From Ctena decussata (lineage: Eukaryota > Mollusca > Bivalvia > Lucinida > Lucinidae): DNA of 64,000 nt. Positions within the stretch are counted from its first letter, which is position 1. The number at the start of each line of letters is the position of its first letter. The translations under genes and the position numbers were made by a program. Under the pieces are notes generated by a model that searched no databases, had not been told where the DNA came from, and saw only the letters and a list, made by a program, of their open reading frames with translations. The DNA lies in the NCBI GenBank assembly GCA_963989385.1, contig OZ022503.1, forward strand, positions 70,530,123 to 70,594,122, in the 5' to 3' direction. Shown here piece by piece: positions 1 through 10,785 of the stretch.

Positions 1-921
1 GAAGAGTTGTTGGGTCGAGCTTATGGCACGAGGAGGAGTCAAAAGTTCGCAGAACAGAGTATTTAGACGAGCATATCACACAATCTCTTTACATATTTAG
101 ACAATAGCATATCTCACTAGTTAAAACATATTAAGTGTACTTGTAAGAATATGTGTGTGATCCTCAGTGACACTATTCTAAACTGATGGCCACTAAGCAA
201 TGCTGGAATACCAAGATTTTGAGTTAGATAGGTAATCAAGTTCCTCACATGCTGTTATTTGCGAATGTAAGTTTAAATTTTCCTCCTTACTGTTGAACAA
301 CTTAATCACCTACCCAGCAGTCCAAACCTGGCCCCCATTGAATCATTATCACCTATTTAGAAGTTTGAAACCCCAGCTGCGTGGAACTAGAGTTTCTGAT
401 GATGATTGACTGAAGTCTGCCACATTGGCGTGGTTTGAGGACCAAACTAAGGACGTCTATTTTAAGGCAGTCTGCGAGAAAAGTTGGCAATATACACTGG
501 TATAAATGGAGACTACAATAAAAAATAATAATACATGCACGGTCTGCTGATGCAATATATACGTCGTTCTATGAATGTTTGACAACTCTTCATATTTCAT
601 GCGATTTTTCCATTTTATTCATTAGGCCAACTTCAAAAGATGGCATCGACTTACCCTGATAAGACATTATCATTTCGTGTGTGTTTCAAAACTGGTGAAG
701 AAAGAAATGACTCGAACTAACTTGGTTAGTTACTTTCGATCCTTTCAAATCAGAATCTTTGTTAATATCTAGGAAAGGAACCTAGCTTGGAAGAAAATTG
801 TCGTACACATCTCAGATTGTTGTTTTCTAGTAATAGGACTTGGCACGACGATACCGCTCATATTACATAAAAAGGATATATTTCATGCGTAAACTAAACA
901 GGAATTGTCAGGTGACAATAA
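1..921. other. Left flank of the Polinton-like element, no gene seen
   Basis: No convincing coding region, RNA gene or named repeat is visible. The stretch is AT-rich and is the host-side flank of the large inverted-repeat element that starts at 928. Confidence 0.4.
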
Positions 922-971
922 AGCGTGAGTAGTATAGAGCTACCCTCAGCTCCATTATTTGTTGCTGTTGC

Positions 972-1130
972 TCGCCGCCATCTTGGATGACGTCATTTCC
1001 GGCCGCCATCTTGGATGATGTCACTGCCGGTCGGCCATTTTGAATGACGCACCATCCGGTCGGCCATCTTGGATGGTCTTTATATCCGTCCGCCATCTTG
1101 AATGACTCAACATCCGGACGTCCATCTTCA
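972..1130 (+). promoter_or_regulatory. YY1-like/CRE-like motif array in the left TIR
   Basis: Five to six copies of a CCGCCATCTTGG-type motif, spaced about 28-30 bp, lie in the outer TIR. One abuts a perfect palindromic TGACGTCA (988-995). The mirrored array is at 18380-18540. CAAGATGGCGGC is the classic vertebrate YY1 core and TGACGTCA the CREB/ATF core. A promoter or enhancer role here is inference. The open frame running through this array on the reverse strand is a translation of the repeats, not a gene. Confidence 0.4.
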
Positions 1131-1365
1131 TGATGACATAGCGCGTGACTCTTACGAAATTGACGTATCGTAAACAAACATGGCCGCCGATTGCACCACA
1201 TTACGTCTGTCCTGAAAAGGTCAACTGTACTCAGCGGAATGTCATTCATCATCCCGGTTATTGTTTAAATCTGCCAAGTCTTCTGTAACCCGATACCCAG
1301 GTCTATTCATCACTTTTGAAAGAAACAACAGAGTAAACCTGACCAGTATGTGCTTACATATATAT

Positions 1366-1830
1366 GACAGTGTCTGGCAAATTGAGCCTTATGGAGCGAA
1401 AATCGGAAATTTTGTTTTTAACATTTTCATATTTATTAGTGCTTCCTGAATAGATTTCGAGAAGCACAAAGCAGTAGCGCTAAGGTTCACTGCAAAACAA
1501 ATGAAATTCAGACCAGTCCGATTTTTTGTTTCTGTTTTACTGATTGGATACAATTTACATACTAGCTGGTTAAACTTTTATAACTCTGGTTCGTGACATC
1601 GCTTTTCAAAGATCTATAATGTGAACATTCTTAAAAGAGTGTAGATGAAGAAAATTTAAGACGCCGATAGGAATGCTGAATCACTCTTTTCAGGCGACGT
1701 TTTGAAATTTATTAGTCAGTGCGCGGAAATTTTGTTAACTTTACGTGCAAATTTTATGACGTCACTTTTATTTCACGTTTCGTGACGTCAACGTCGCACC
1801 TCCACAAGGCTCAAAATGCCAGGCACTGTC
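1366..1830. mobile_element. 465-bp MITE inside the left TIR
   Basis: Ends are GACAGTGTCTGGC at 1366 and GCCAGGCACTGTC ending at 1830; the TIRs are about 25 bp and imperfect. The right arm (around 18194-18205) lacks it, which gives an empty site. Flanks are ACATATAT and ACATAT, consistent with an 8-bp duplication blurred by a dinucleotide slip. There is no coding capacity. The superfamily is uncertain; hAT-like is possible from end sequence and duplication length. Confidence 0.65.
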
Positions 1831-2164
1831 ACATATTAGTTTCGCATTTCAGTAACCTTTGAAGAATGTTAAATAATATAGTTCTGGCACACTAACACTA
1901 ATCCCTAACCGGCAAACAGAACAGACCGTGTTCAGACTGTATGGCACACAGAACAGACCCTAGTCAGACGGTGCCTAAATGTAACGGTTTTTTTTATTTA
2001 ATTTCCATTAATGCTAGTGTAATATTAAACATTGTAGACCCTGATTATACCGTTCCTGCACATCTTGATTTCTCTTACGACTATAGACGGATGATGAACA
2101 GAGCATACATTTTTTCCAAGTGTGTTTTGACATGAGTATTCGATTTAGAAAGTCCTGTAGGAGT

Positions 2165-2275
2165 ACATTACGCATTTTATAGGGTATGAGGAGGCATTTT
2201 ATAGGGTATTAGGAGGCATTTTATAGGGTATGAGGAGCCATTTTATAGGGTATGAGGAGGCATTCGGAAGAACTG
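2165..2275 (+). repeat. 23-bp minisatellite (GCATTTTATAGGGTATGAGG)
   Basis: About four to five copies of a 22-23-bp unit, followed by GACTGAGGAGTGA-type repeats. The inverted counterpart is at 12596-12690 in the right arm, with one unit shortened. Confidence 0.8.
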
Positions 2276-2807
2276 AGGAGTGAACACGAGAGACTGAGGA
2301 GTGACGCGCAGCTTGTTAAGATTGAAAGAGGTCTGTCTCAGAAATGAAGGGACGTCAAACTGGACACATACGAATCAACCTATCGCAGAGACTGAGGCGT
2401 AGTGAGGAGGTCTATAGGAGACAGACAATACCACTGGTGAGAGACGTCTTGTGAGGAGACAGGAGTCGAGAGAAAGAAGATAATGATAATGAGGTCATGG
2501 AGAGGTGAACAAAAAAAAGCTGAGAGTTAGTATGGAGGAAAAATGGATTCATGGAAGAATGTATGCAGTAAATGTCATGAAAACATAACCAAGAAAATAA
2601 GATGACGTTTCATTGTTTTATTTAAAAAATGTCATTGTTATTCGTTCCACACAATCACAACTTTTCTATATAGATTGTCCATGCGGCACGATGGAATATT
2701 AGTAGTTGAAACCTATCAGTTGTGTAAATCGTCCACACTCGTGTACACGTAATTTCACCTCCCAATGTACAGCGATCACACACATATTATCCTCGAAGGA
2801 AAATGTT

Positions 2808-3403
2808 TCACACTTTGAGTCTTTTTCTAGGTGGCTCATCGTCGTCAGGTTCCGACTGCTCTTCCTCTCCCGTCTCTGGAGGCTCAAACTCTTCAAGAAC
2901 AGTGTCCAGAGGATACTTGCGTTTGCTGACGGCGTATTTCCAAGCTTCATCTCTACTATAGTCTTCCATCTCTGTCAGCGTCTTAGCCGTGTTTCGAATG
3001 GTTTTGTAAATAGGGCCCGTTTGCATTGCACTGAACCATATCACTCTGTCGCTTAACGAAGCCATGAGCGCCTTCCTAAACATTGGTTTTAGCTCTTTAT
3101 ACGCTTTGCGCCTTGCCTCCTCCTGCTCCATGAAGCGGTTGTGAGTAAGATTGTTTACCCTCTCCTTAAACTCTGTCTGACATCGCTCGAATGTCTTTTG
3201 TATGAGACTGTCCCATGGATCGTATTTGTCCACCGATTCCTCAATTCCGACTCTGATACGTCCGAGTCCTCCGAGAACGATTGATCCGTTTCCGAATTTT
3301 CTGGCTGCTCCTGATGGTGAACACTTCTCTTATGACGTAACATGTTATTGCGTCGTTTAAAGTCTTTCAAGCAGATTGCGCATGTGTTCATGTCGACGTT
3401 CAA
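2808..3403 (-). pseudogene. C2H2 zinc-finger ORF remnant
   Basis: The reverse-strand reading begins at 3403 with a C2H2 finger: Cys8 and Cys11, then His24 and His29, in the spacing C-x2-C-x12-H-x4-H. A Glu/Ser/Asp-rich linker follows. The frame then shifts at about 3230 into a second frame (3233-2808) that carries a conserved-looking helical region beginning DKYDPWDSLI, an acidic segment and a basic end PPRKRLKV that could be a nuclear-localisation signal. Total length is about 190 residues across the shift. I do not recognise a named family with certainty. Its position inside the Polinton-like unit, next to another reverse-strand ORF, suggests it belongs to that element. One indel makes this copy a likely pseudogene. 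Confidence 0.5.
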
Positions 3404-3443
3404 TGTAGGAATGAGGCAGAGGAGGAGGTGGAAGGCTTATTTA

Positions 3444-3722
3444 TTAAAACCCAGAGGTATCGCACGAGGAGACACGCTTAAGCTGCTGACCACTGGAACC
3501 TCCCCGTTGATCCCGTATGTCCTCGCGTTTTCTTTTCCTCTCTCTGGAAGGTTTCTCCAAAGCCCCGATTCTCTGAAGCTCACTTTCTACTCTCTCTTTC
3601 TCTCGTTGTACCGGGGTCACAGCCTCAATTCGCACAACCTCCGACTTAGACAAACGTGGATTTTTATCTTCAATCGGTATGACTCCTGGGCGTTGTTCTA
3701 TAGTCTGAATCTGACCTAACAA
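3444..3722 (-). CDS. Small basic ORF beside the C2H2 ORF, unknown
   Basis: 92 residues from the first Met. The open frame extends upstream to about 3770 without a stop, where LINE sequence begins, so the true N-terminus may have been cut off by the LINE insertion. The protein is rich in Arg, Lys and Glu, with a strongly basic run RKRKRED. Its end lies about 40 bp from the start of the C2H2 ORF on the same strand. No family recognised. It is plausibly a gene of the Polinton-like element, but codon evidence is thin. Confidence 0.35.
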   Translation of the reverse strand: MLGQIQTIEQRPGVIPIEDKNPRLSKSEVVRIEAVTPVQREKERVESELQRIGALEKPSRERKRKREDIRDQRGGSSGQQLKRVSSCDTSGF

Positions 3723-4369
3723 AGTATTCCGCTGGAAATAGCGCGCCCATTTTTCTTGGTTTAAACATTATTTTATTCAAGAATTTTCAAAATAACACAT
3801 ACAACAAATAGATCAGGATCTGATAGTAAGCTTTTGGCTTATATATATCATCTCCTGGAACATATCTTACAACATATAACAGACGGATTAAACATACAAA
3901 ACATGTAACATGGAGGTAACCAATATTCAGTTACAAAATAAGATATTTTGATGTGTCAGAATATGTAGTAGTAAATAACTAAATCATACTTAATTGAATG
4001 TGTACAGAAAAACAAGTTATAGGTATGTAAAGAGAAACTTATGATATAAAGTAGAATAGAGTAAGAGTACAATAAGTAATAATAGTATAACGATAATAGT
4101 AAAGCGATAAAAGAGAATATAACGATTGTAATGAAAATAATCAACGTCATCGAGAAGAATATATAGAGACAAATTTGCAGCATATAAACGGCAAATTTAC
4201 AGCGTCTAAATGGAGACCATACATATATTCATAAGAGTGTCTCGATGAACGTTTATTAGCAACACAAACTGTAATAGTATACTGTAACCAAGCAAAGCTT
4301 GACCGCCTGTCCTTCCCCTGCATCTCAGACTATCGGTAAAGAAAAAGCAGAGACTGATTTAATAAATAT

Positions 4370-5421
4370 TATGAAAAGCGTTTTGATTTTATAATAAAGT
4401 CTTGGACTTTTGCAAATAAAAGTTCGTTTTCTTCAATTGTTGCATTTGCAATCCCAGACAGAAGCTGATTTGTATTTAGTGTCTGGAGTTCATTAGTAAA
4501 ACAAGTGTTTCTAAGTTCAGTATATTTAGGGCAAGTTTAAAAGAAATGATATGCACTTTCAAAACCTCCACAAGAACAAGATGGACTATCAACAATATTT
4601 TTCCTATAGAGATCAGAGTTTAATGAGCTACAACCCAAACGCAGTCTTGTATGCAATATTTGGCCTTTGCGGCAGCCACAACTATAAAATTTTGGCGGCT
4701 GTATTATATTCCTTTTTAGACGATGTTTAAACGAAGAGACAGAGATAGCTTCTTTAATATCAATAGGCAGAGTATTCCAAGCTCTAATTGTAGATGGTTA
4801 AAAGGAATTATAATAAAGATTTGTTCTGCAACGCAGTGTGCATATATCATTTGAGTTCCTTAGATTATAACGATTTGCATGTTGCACTATTGGGGTTATC
4901 AGGTCATTAAGATACGTCGGTGTTTCGTTGTGTATAACTTTATAAAAAATAATCAGCTTCTGTTTATTTCGTCTTTCCTGCAAAGTCTTCCACCCTAATT
5001 CAGAATAAAGATTTTCTACATTACACAATTTTGTTGCCCCCGTTATAATTCTTGCCGCCTCAGTGTGAATTGATTCCAACAGCTTTTTGTTTTCAGTGGA
5101 ACAGTTGTCCCAAACAGAACAGCTGTATTCAAGAAGGGGTCGGATGACTGCATAATAGAGCTTTTGTAAAGATCGTCTTTTAATTTTAAATTTAAATTTA
5201 AGTACTCTCAATAAATTTAACCTAGACCATGCGTTATCTGTGATATATTTGATATGTTCCGACCATGTGCATGCATTTGAAAAAATTAGTCCAAGATGTT
5301 TGTGAGATGAGCTTTCTGTAGTGACAGTGTTGTTCATTAAAAGGGGTGGATGGTTTATTTGAGCTAGCTTTTTGGATACAACCATTGATTCAGTTTTCGA
5401 GGATTGAAATCTACTAGCCAA
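4370..5421 (-). pseudogene. LINE ORF2 C-terminal part after a frameshift
   Basis: Continues the RT protein in a second frame from about 5405. It has the thumb-like block HLGLIFS, then RPLLEYSCSVWDNC and HTEAARIITGATK, which are typical of the region after the RT palm in CR1/Jockey-type elements. A stop at about 4799 ends the clean frame. Beyond it, matching residues continue to about 4370, including RAWNTLP and a Cys/His pattern CSCGG...HFF...C, with at least two more stops. That final pattern resembles the zinc-knuckle-like end of such ORF2 proteins. Confidence 0.75.
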
Positions 5422-7690
5422 TCATTTGCCCAACGCATAATAATTTTGAGATCTAAATTCAAAGTAGTCGCTGCTGTATGCGGATTATCAGCAATTATAA
5501 AAAGGCTCGTATCATCAGCGAACAGTCTTATATTGGAGTGAATTTCGTTAGCTATGTCGTTAATATATATGAGAAACAGTAGCGGGCCCATGATGGATCC
5601 CTGAGGGACATCTGCCTTAACGTAAGTCCATTCGGAGCAGGTTCCATTTAGAACAACTCGCTGTCTTCTATTTGACAAGTAACTCGAGAACCATTTGAGC
5701 AGGTTACCCGAGATTCCTAAGCACGAAAGTTTATGCAACAATCCCCTGTGCCAAACTCTGTCAAAGGCCTTGCTGATATCACAGAAAACTACACGCACTT
5801 CTTTCCCGCTGTCAACAGCTTCACAAAAACAGTGATATGTATGTAATAACTGATATGTTGTAGAGTCGCCTGGAATGAAACCTGATTGTAATGGAGTGAT
5901 TAGATGATTTATATTGATGTAGTTATAAACCTGTTTATGCACACACATTTCCATCACTTTACTTATTTGGTTTAATAGTGAGATTGGACGGTAATTTGAT
6001 GGCAAGGACGTATCATCTTTTTTCTTATCTACTGGAGTTACATTAGCGTCTTTCCAGGGTGTTGGAAAATAACCACTATTTATTAGAAAATTAAAAAGTA
6101 AGGATAATGGTTCAGACAACACATCAGCGCCTTCTTTTAACAACCGAGGACTTATTAGGTCAGGCCCACACGCCTTGGAGACCTTGAGGTGTAGTAAAAC
6201 ATCTTTAACGTCTTGCCGTGTAATGCTTACTGTTTGCAACTTAGTGTGTGTAACAGGGCGAACAAGGGGTAATTCTTTATTGTTATCGTTTATAGTAGAC
6301 TGTGCAGCGAAAAAAATATTTAAAATATTCGCCTTATCTTCATATGTCTCGGCATACCGACCTTCGAAAAACAAGGGCAGAATAGTATGTAACTTTTTGT
6401 TATTGCCGAGAAGACATTTTGAAGCTTTCCAAAACGTTTTGGGATCAATAGCATCAGAATTTATCAGATTCTCTAGTTTTTCAAAATATTCAGATTTACT
6501 TTTTCTGATTTCTTTAACTACTATATTTCTCAGTTTTTTTTTATATTTCTCCCATAAACCTACATAGTTGGTTTTTTTATACTTCCTATAAGTTCGTTTT
6601 CTTTTCCGAATAATTTTCCTAATTTTTGCTGTAATCCAGGGATGATCGGATGGTCGGATAGTAACTATTTTATTAGGTATACATTCAAGGCTTGTATTAT
6701 AGAGTTCGTCTGTGATGCTCAGAACTACATCATCGACGTTGTCAATGGTTAAGTCCCTAGTTAAGTTTGAACGAGAAAGTAGGTTTCTGTATTTATCATA
6801 ATCAGCTAAATTATAGTTCCAAATACGTCTTCTAAAACTTTTCAAAGTGGGGCGAATGAATTTTAGCAAAAGAGTAATAGGGCAATGAAATCGAACTTGA
6901 TCAGGTATGAAACTATCCAATACCCTACTGTATAAAACATTAGAAGTATTTCGTACTAAAAAAAGATCTATCAGTGATGACGAGTTTTCTGAAAAATTAG
7001 TTGAATCTACAATAAGTTGTGTAAGATGATACTGAAGCATTAAGTCCTTTATTTCATTGTTTTCGCTACTGGCCATGTCATAATTAAAATCCCCCGTAAT
7101 AATAATATCATTAATATTTGTGTTAATACTATCAATACTTTCTAGCATCATATTGAAGTAATCTACTGTACTGTTCGGCGGTCGATAAAAACCACCAATT
7201 AGGAGTTTCTTAGATTTTACAATAATTTCTACCCATTTAGCCTCAAGCCCGTTAATTTCTAGGTCTTGTCGCTGCTCGCATGCAAAGGTATCTCTGACAT
7301 ATATGGCTACGCCTCCACCGATACGGTCACTCCTGTCTTTTCTGAAAGGTGGCGAGAAATTTTCAGTCATGATAGAATCATTTTTAGTTACCGCTTTCAG
7401 TCATGTTTCAGAGAAGACAAGAACATCTATGCTTCGGCTTCGCCTCTTCGAAGGTCAATTTTTGGAAAAAGGCTTTGAACATTTAGATGAACAATGCTTA
7501 AATGATTCGATAACATTTCGAATGAATCGTTACTACTCGATTGTGAAGCATCAGCAAGGTCATTGTCAGAGTCTGGGCCTGGGTTAGGATGAACATCTCA
7601 CAATTAAGTATGAAAACAATATCCATGTAAGAATAATAAGAACAACTGATACGAGACAACAATAAAGTTTGATACTAAAAGTCATGTTAT
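5364..7690 (-). pseudogene. LINE ORF2: endonuclease and reverse transcriptase
   Basis: The long open part begins at 7370, but homology starts earlier. A 2A-like DVHPNPGP lies at 7597-7574 after a hydrophobic leader, and an endonuclease N-terminal block contains LNVQSL and FSET, the latter followed by a TGA where Trp is usual. Downstream are the endonuclease motifs GGGVAIYVRD, GGFYRPP, ITGDFN and SLIDLF. RT motifs follow in order: NYRPISLL, LQSGFIPGDST, VVFCDISKAFDRVWH, VPQGSIMGPLLFLIYINDI and the catalytic FADDTSLF. A one-base deletion near 5405 moves the C-terminus into another frame. The protein would nick DNA and reverse-transcribe its own RNA. This copy is inactive. The clade is uncertain within the CR1/L2/Jockey group. 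Confidence 0.85.
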
Positions 7691-8330
7691 TTTCAGACGA
7701 AGCTGATTTGATACGAGCATGGGGGCATTTAATTTTTCTGTTTATTTCATTGCTCCTCTGTAACGATATAATGATACTTTCACAGAAGACATAATATGTA
7801 GATACGTTTAATAGTGACATGAATAGAACGGGGACAAAACAAAAGTAAAAATGCTTACGTTTCAGTTCCTTTTTGCCACCCATATGAAGAGTCTGAGATA
7901 CACCAAAGGTGCCACCAAGACCGTCTGAACGTAATTTCCAAGCCATCATATGCTAGTCAGTATTTGCAATAGATATATCATGACAAGTCTTGACGGCACC
8001 TCTGGCGAGCAGTAACAGGCAGGTACACGCGTTGCATGGCACACAGTACAGGAAAAAATGACAGAAGGAATAATAACGTAGACATATGTTGTAAGAATGG
8101 TAAAGAAAAGAATCAGCATTGTAAAAGAGAGAGAGAGAAAAAGAAAAGTAAATCAACACAACAGTAATAATCTGGGTTGGGTACTGATATACATAGTTTG
8201 TTCTCAAATACTCAGGCTGGTAAACAGTACAGTCCTCGACCGGATTGCTTTCACAAGGAATCTGGTCCAGGTCTGTACGAGATAAGCCATAAATTCAGCT
8301 ACCAATGTAAGGGAGACAAACCGCTGTATT
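7690..8330. other. Gene-free stretch inside the Polinton-like element
   Basis: No credible gene. There is a GA-rich run at about 8127-8147 and scattered copies of short words (CACACAGTACAG, GTACAGTCC) also seen in the hairpin units to the right. It is probably Polinton-like interior 5' of the LINE. Confidence 0.3.
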
Positions 8331-8495
8331 CAGAAAAACGGGTTTGACACAGTCATTGCGCTTACATAACTTCGGAGATAATCACATTTTACACAAATAA
8401 GCACAATTATGTCTAGCAATACCGTTGTTAACACAGAACTCAGATCATCGCTTCTGCCCTGTACCGAACAACATCGTGACAATGCCGTGGCAAAA

Positions 8496-8562
8496 CTGTA
8501 CAGCTCTAATCAGACTGATCCCGATCGTGCTGATCGGGATCAGTCTGATTAGATCTGTACAG
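8496..8562. other. 31-bp hairpin
   Basis: The arms 8496-8526 and 8532-8562 are reverse complements with one mismatch (C against A) and a 5-nt loop GTGCT. The arms begin and end CTGTACAG. This is a strong cruciform candidate. Confidence 0.9.
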
Positions 8563-9066
8563 TCACAGCCTTACAAACTGTCCCGCCAAGAAAACTAAGG
8601 TTAGGGTGTCCGATCATTACGGGCAAGCACGGTGAACTATTACAAATTTCAAGGCAACCGCTCTGCATAGTAACGGGCGACTAGCGTCTGTGGCATTTTC
8701 GACTGAACAAAGTCGCATACAATATATCAGACCCTGTTTTTCGGTTTGCTCATACGTTACTTATATATGTACATGAATATGTCAAGAATCAGAATTACAC
8801 CAGGTGCTAGCACAAACAGATTCAGCATTATTCCAATACCCCGGCGTCAATACTCGGACGATTAAAATCGTAGCAATACGGTGGTACAAAAAAAAGTGTA
8901 GACCCTGATAGACAGACCCTGATCTACACCTTCCGTCGTCAGCCTTCTCTAACCCACAGTAACAGAGTCGGTTTCTAGGATGGTTGATGTCCGATTATCA
9001 ACTCGATGGTACAAGCAGTGTAAGGGAGAAGCCCACTAAACCAAGGTATTAACAAATTTCGCCGGT

Positions 9067-9099
9067 AATGCTCGGGTATAAATATAATGCCCGAGCATT
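9067..9099. other. 10-bp perfect hairpin with AT loop
   Basis: AATGCTCGGG (9067-9076) and CCCGAGCATT (9090-9099) around a 13-nt AT-rich loop. It lies between the second and third hairpin units. Confidence 0.8.
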
Positions 9100-9649
9100 G
9101 TCACGGCGAGCGCTACAACCACATAGAAAAATACTCGAACATGTCGTGGCAAAACAGTGTAGACCCTATCAGACTGATTCTTATCTACACTGTCTGTCAG
9201 CGGCCCACATATTATTATAAACTGGGATAAAAACTTACTCTACGCCCTCATAATAACTAAGGTATCCGAATATTTACAACAAGCTTGGTGATCGTAAGTG
9301 GTACGACCCACTGAACAAAGGAGTATTTCAGGCACAGTCTAGCGTATTTGTGGCACAGACTCGCTAGTGATGTATCTAAAACATTTGTCATTGTTAATAA
9401 AATAGTAAATCAACATTTCAAATCAATATATGGTTCTAGACAGAGCAGAACATGTATAACCAAGTTAATTTGTTTCATAATAGAAAACCCTTGCACTTGA
9501 AGTCTAGACCGTGAAACACCTCAAAATGTCAACTATAGGAATTTATATCTTTTCTTCAAAGTATAGTATTTTCAGTAATGGCATTATACCTTCGAATTAA
9601 TGGATGACATGCGATTTTACGTGCCTCTTAACAGTATTTCAATCATATG

Positions 9650-9795
9650 ACGACTGGGGAGTGATGATGAAGGGCTGCATGCAATGGAATCCTATTTTAC
9701 GATTAGCACGATTTCCTCCTCCAGCAGGTCTCGAACTCGGAACCGCCAGTTTAGCAAGCCAGTGCTTGACTCACTGAGCTACCGGGACCCATATC
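9650..9795 (-). mobile_element. tRNA-derived SINE fragment
   Basis: Read on the reverse strand, 9795-9718 looks like a tRNA head: GGTCCCGGTAGCTCAGTGAG (A box) and GAGTTCGAGACC (B box). The body continues toward 9650 without a clear tail. No target duplication could be fixed, so boundaries are approximate. Confidence 0.5.
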
Positions 9796-9799
9796 AGTT

Positions 9800-10780
9800 G
9801 ACAAACATTTGAGATGTTTCTAAGCCAGTACTTCAAGCTCCTGAGAGAATCCATATCAATTGAAGCTGGACTACTAAAAGACAAGGACCTAACTTCCGTA
9901 AAAAACACCAAGATCTAACACCGTCCACAAATTTGTCTGTTTGCTTCCTATTTTATCAGATTATAATTAAAGGTGAAGTTTCACACTTTCAAGGGAAGCA
10001 ACTCCTTCATCCTCATTTTCGCCTGCCTTATTAATCGATGAATTTGGTTCCGCTTTAAAAGAAAGTCATACTGTACGCCAGTACGACATCACCTCGACGT
10101 ACCGCGCCCGCTGGGTCAACTTAGCGATAAAACCGTTTCCCATAGGTAGAGGGGTCTATTCAGTCGAGTTTAATGGACAATAAACATAAATATAAAATAA
10201 TTGTAGCAACAGATCATTTGGGTGACCAGGGCACTAACTTCTACTCAACTGTTTTTGCTGCGTTCATACATGTACAACTGCTTACATGGCATAATATACT
10301 TGAGTATAAAATGATTGCAACAACTTTTGGGTATAGCAGATACTTTGGTTGCCCAGTACATAGCTTTGCTGGAGCTAGTTTTACTGCGTTCATCTAACTA
10401 CTATATTAACGTGCAGTTTCAAATGCATATAAATGATCGAGGTGAGGATCAAGAAGAGAGGAAGGAAGGCACAACGCACCCTACCATCCGAAAATCGATC
10501 ATTTTATATGTAAATTGTGCCTTTGACAAAGTTAACTATACCACAATAAATCCAAATATTAGGAAGGAAGCGACTAAGCCAGAGCCAGACCAAGCTGGTT
10601 CCGAAGGAGCAGTCTGGTCATGGTCCGCACAACCACGCCATCTCTGCAAGAACTGTTCCAATATTTTCGGTAATATATACCTGTTCACTACTTAATCACA
10701 TTTATGGCGTATGATATAAAAAAGAAAAAAGAAAGGCGACAGTATTGACAGTAAGAAAGTATACTGCAGACCGTTGGTAT
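9800..10780. other. Gene-free stretch
   Basis: No supported gene. The short plus-strand open frames at 10173-10695 lack recognisable domains and biased composition. Two near copies of GCTGCGTTCAT-type text (10256 and 10382) hint at an old local duplication. Confidence 0.3.
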
Positions 10781-10785
10781 AAACA

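Larger units (their letters stand above)
928..2414 (+). repeat. Left terminal inverted repeat (about 1 kb plus a nested MITE)
   Basis: It matches the reverse complement of three separated right-hand blocks: 928-1360 with 18200-18573, 1835-2105 with 18153-18199 plus 13923-14152, and 2120-2414 with 12446-12743. The outer part holds a motif array (972-1130). The inner part holds a 23-bp minisatellite (2170-2270). A 465-bp MITE at 1366-1830 is missing from the right arm. Small indels separate the arms, so both have drifted since insertion. Confidence 0.75.
3755..7690 (-). mobile_element. LINE (CR1/L2/Jockey-type ORF2), near full ORF2, degenerate
   Basis: On the reverse strand the sequence runs from a hydrophobic N-terminal stretch (about 7680-7605), through endonuclease and reverse transcriptase, to a C-terminal Cys/His region near 4600-4500 and a roughly 600-bp 3' region. 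A reverse-strand AATAAA lies close to the 3' edge (about 3768-3775). It sits inside the Polinton-like unit and appears to cut the small ORF at 3722. No clean target duplication was found. Confidence 0.7.
8330..9370 (+). repeat. Three diverged hairpin-bearing repeat units
   Basis: Three units of roughly 260-400 bp share the order CGTGGCAAAAC - hairpin - CTAAGGT..TCCGA - CAAGC..GGTGA - CCACTGAAC - GTGGCA. The hairpins lie at 8496-8562, 8896-8929 and 9155-9192. Similarity is patchy but collinear. The hairpin loops carry the word GATCAGACTGAT or its variants, which also occurs in both TIRs. No coding frame. Confidence 0.5.

Noticed and set aside
908..1252. 114-residue open frame on the reverse strand
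   Set aside because: It translates the tandem CCGCCATCTTGG array and TIR; the mirrored arm does not keep the frame.
2706..3056. Plus-strand open frame opposite the C2H2 ORF
   Set aside because: Antisense shadow of the better supported reverse-strand reading with a zinc finger.
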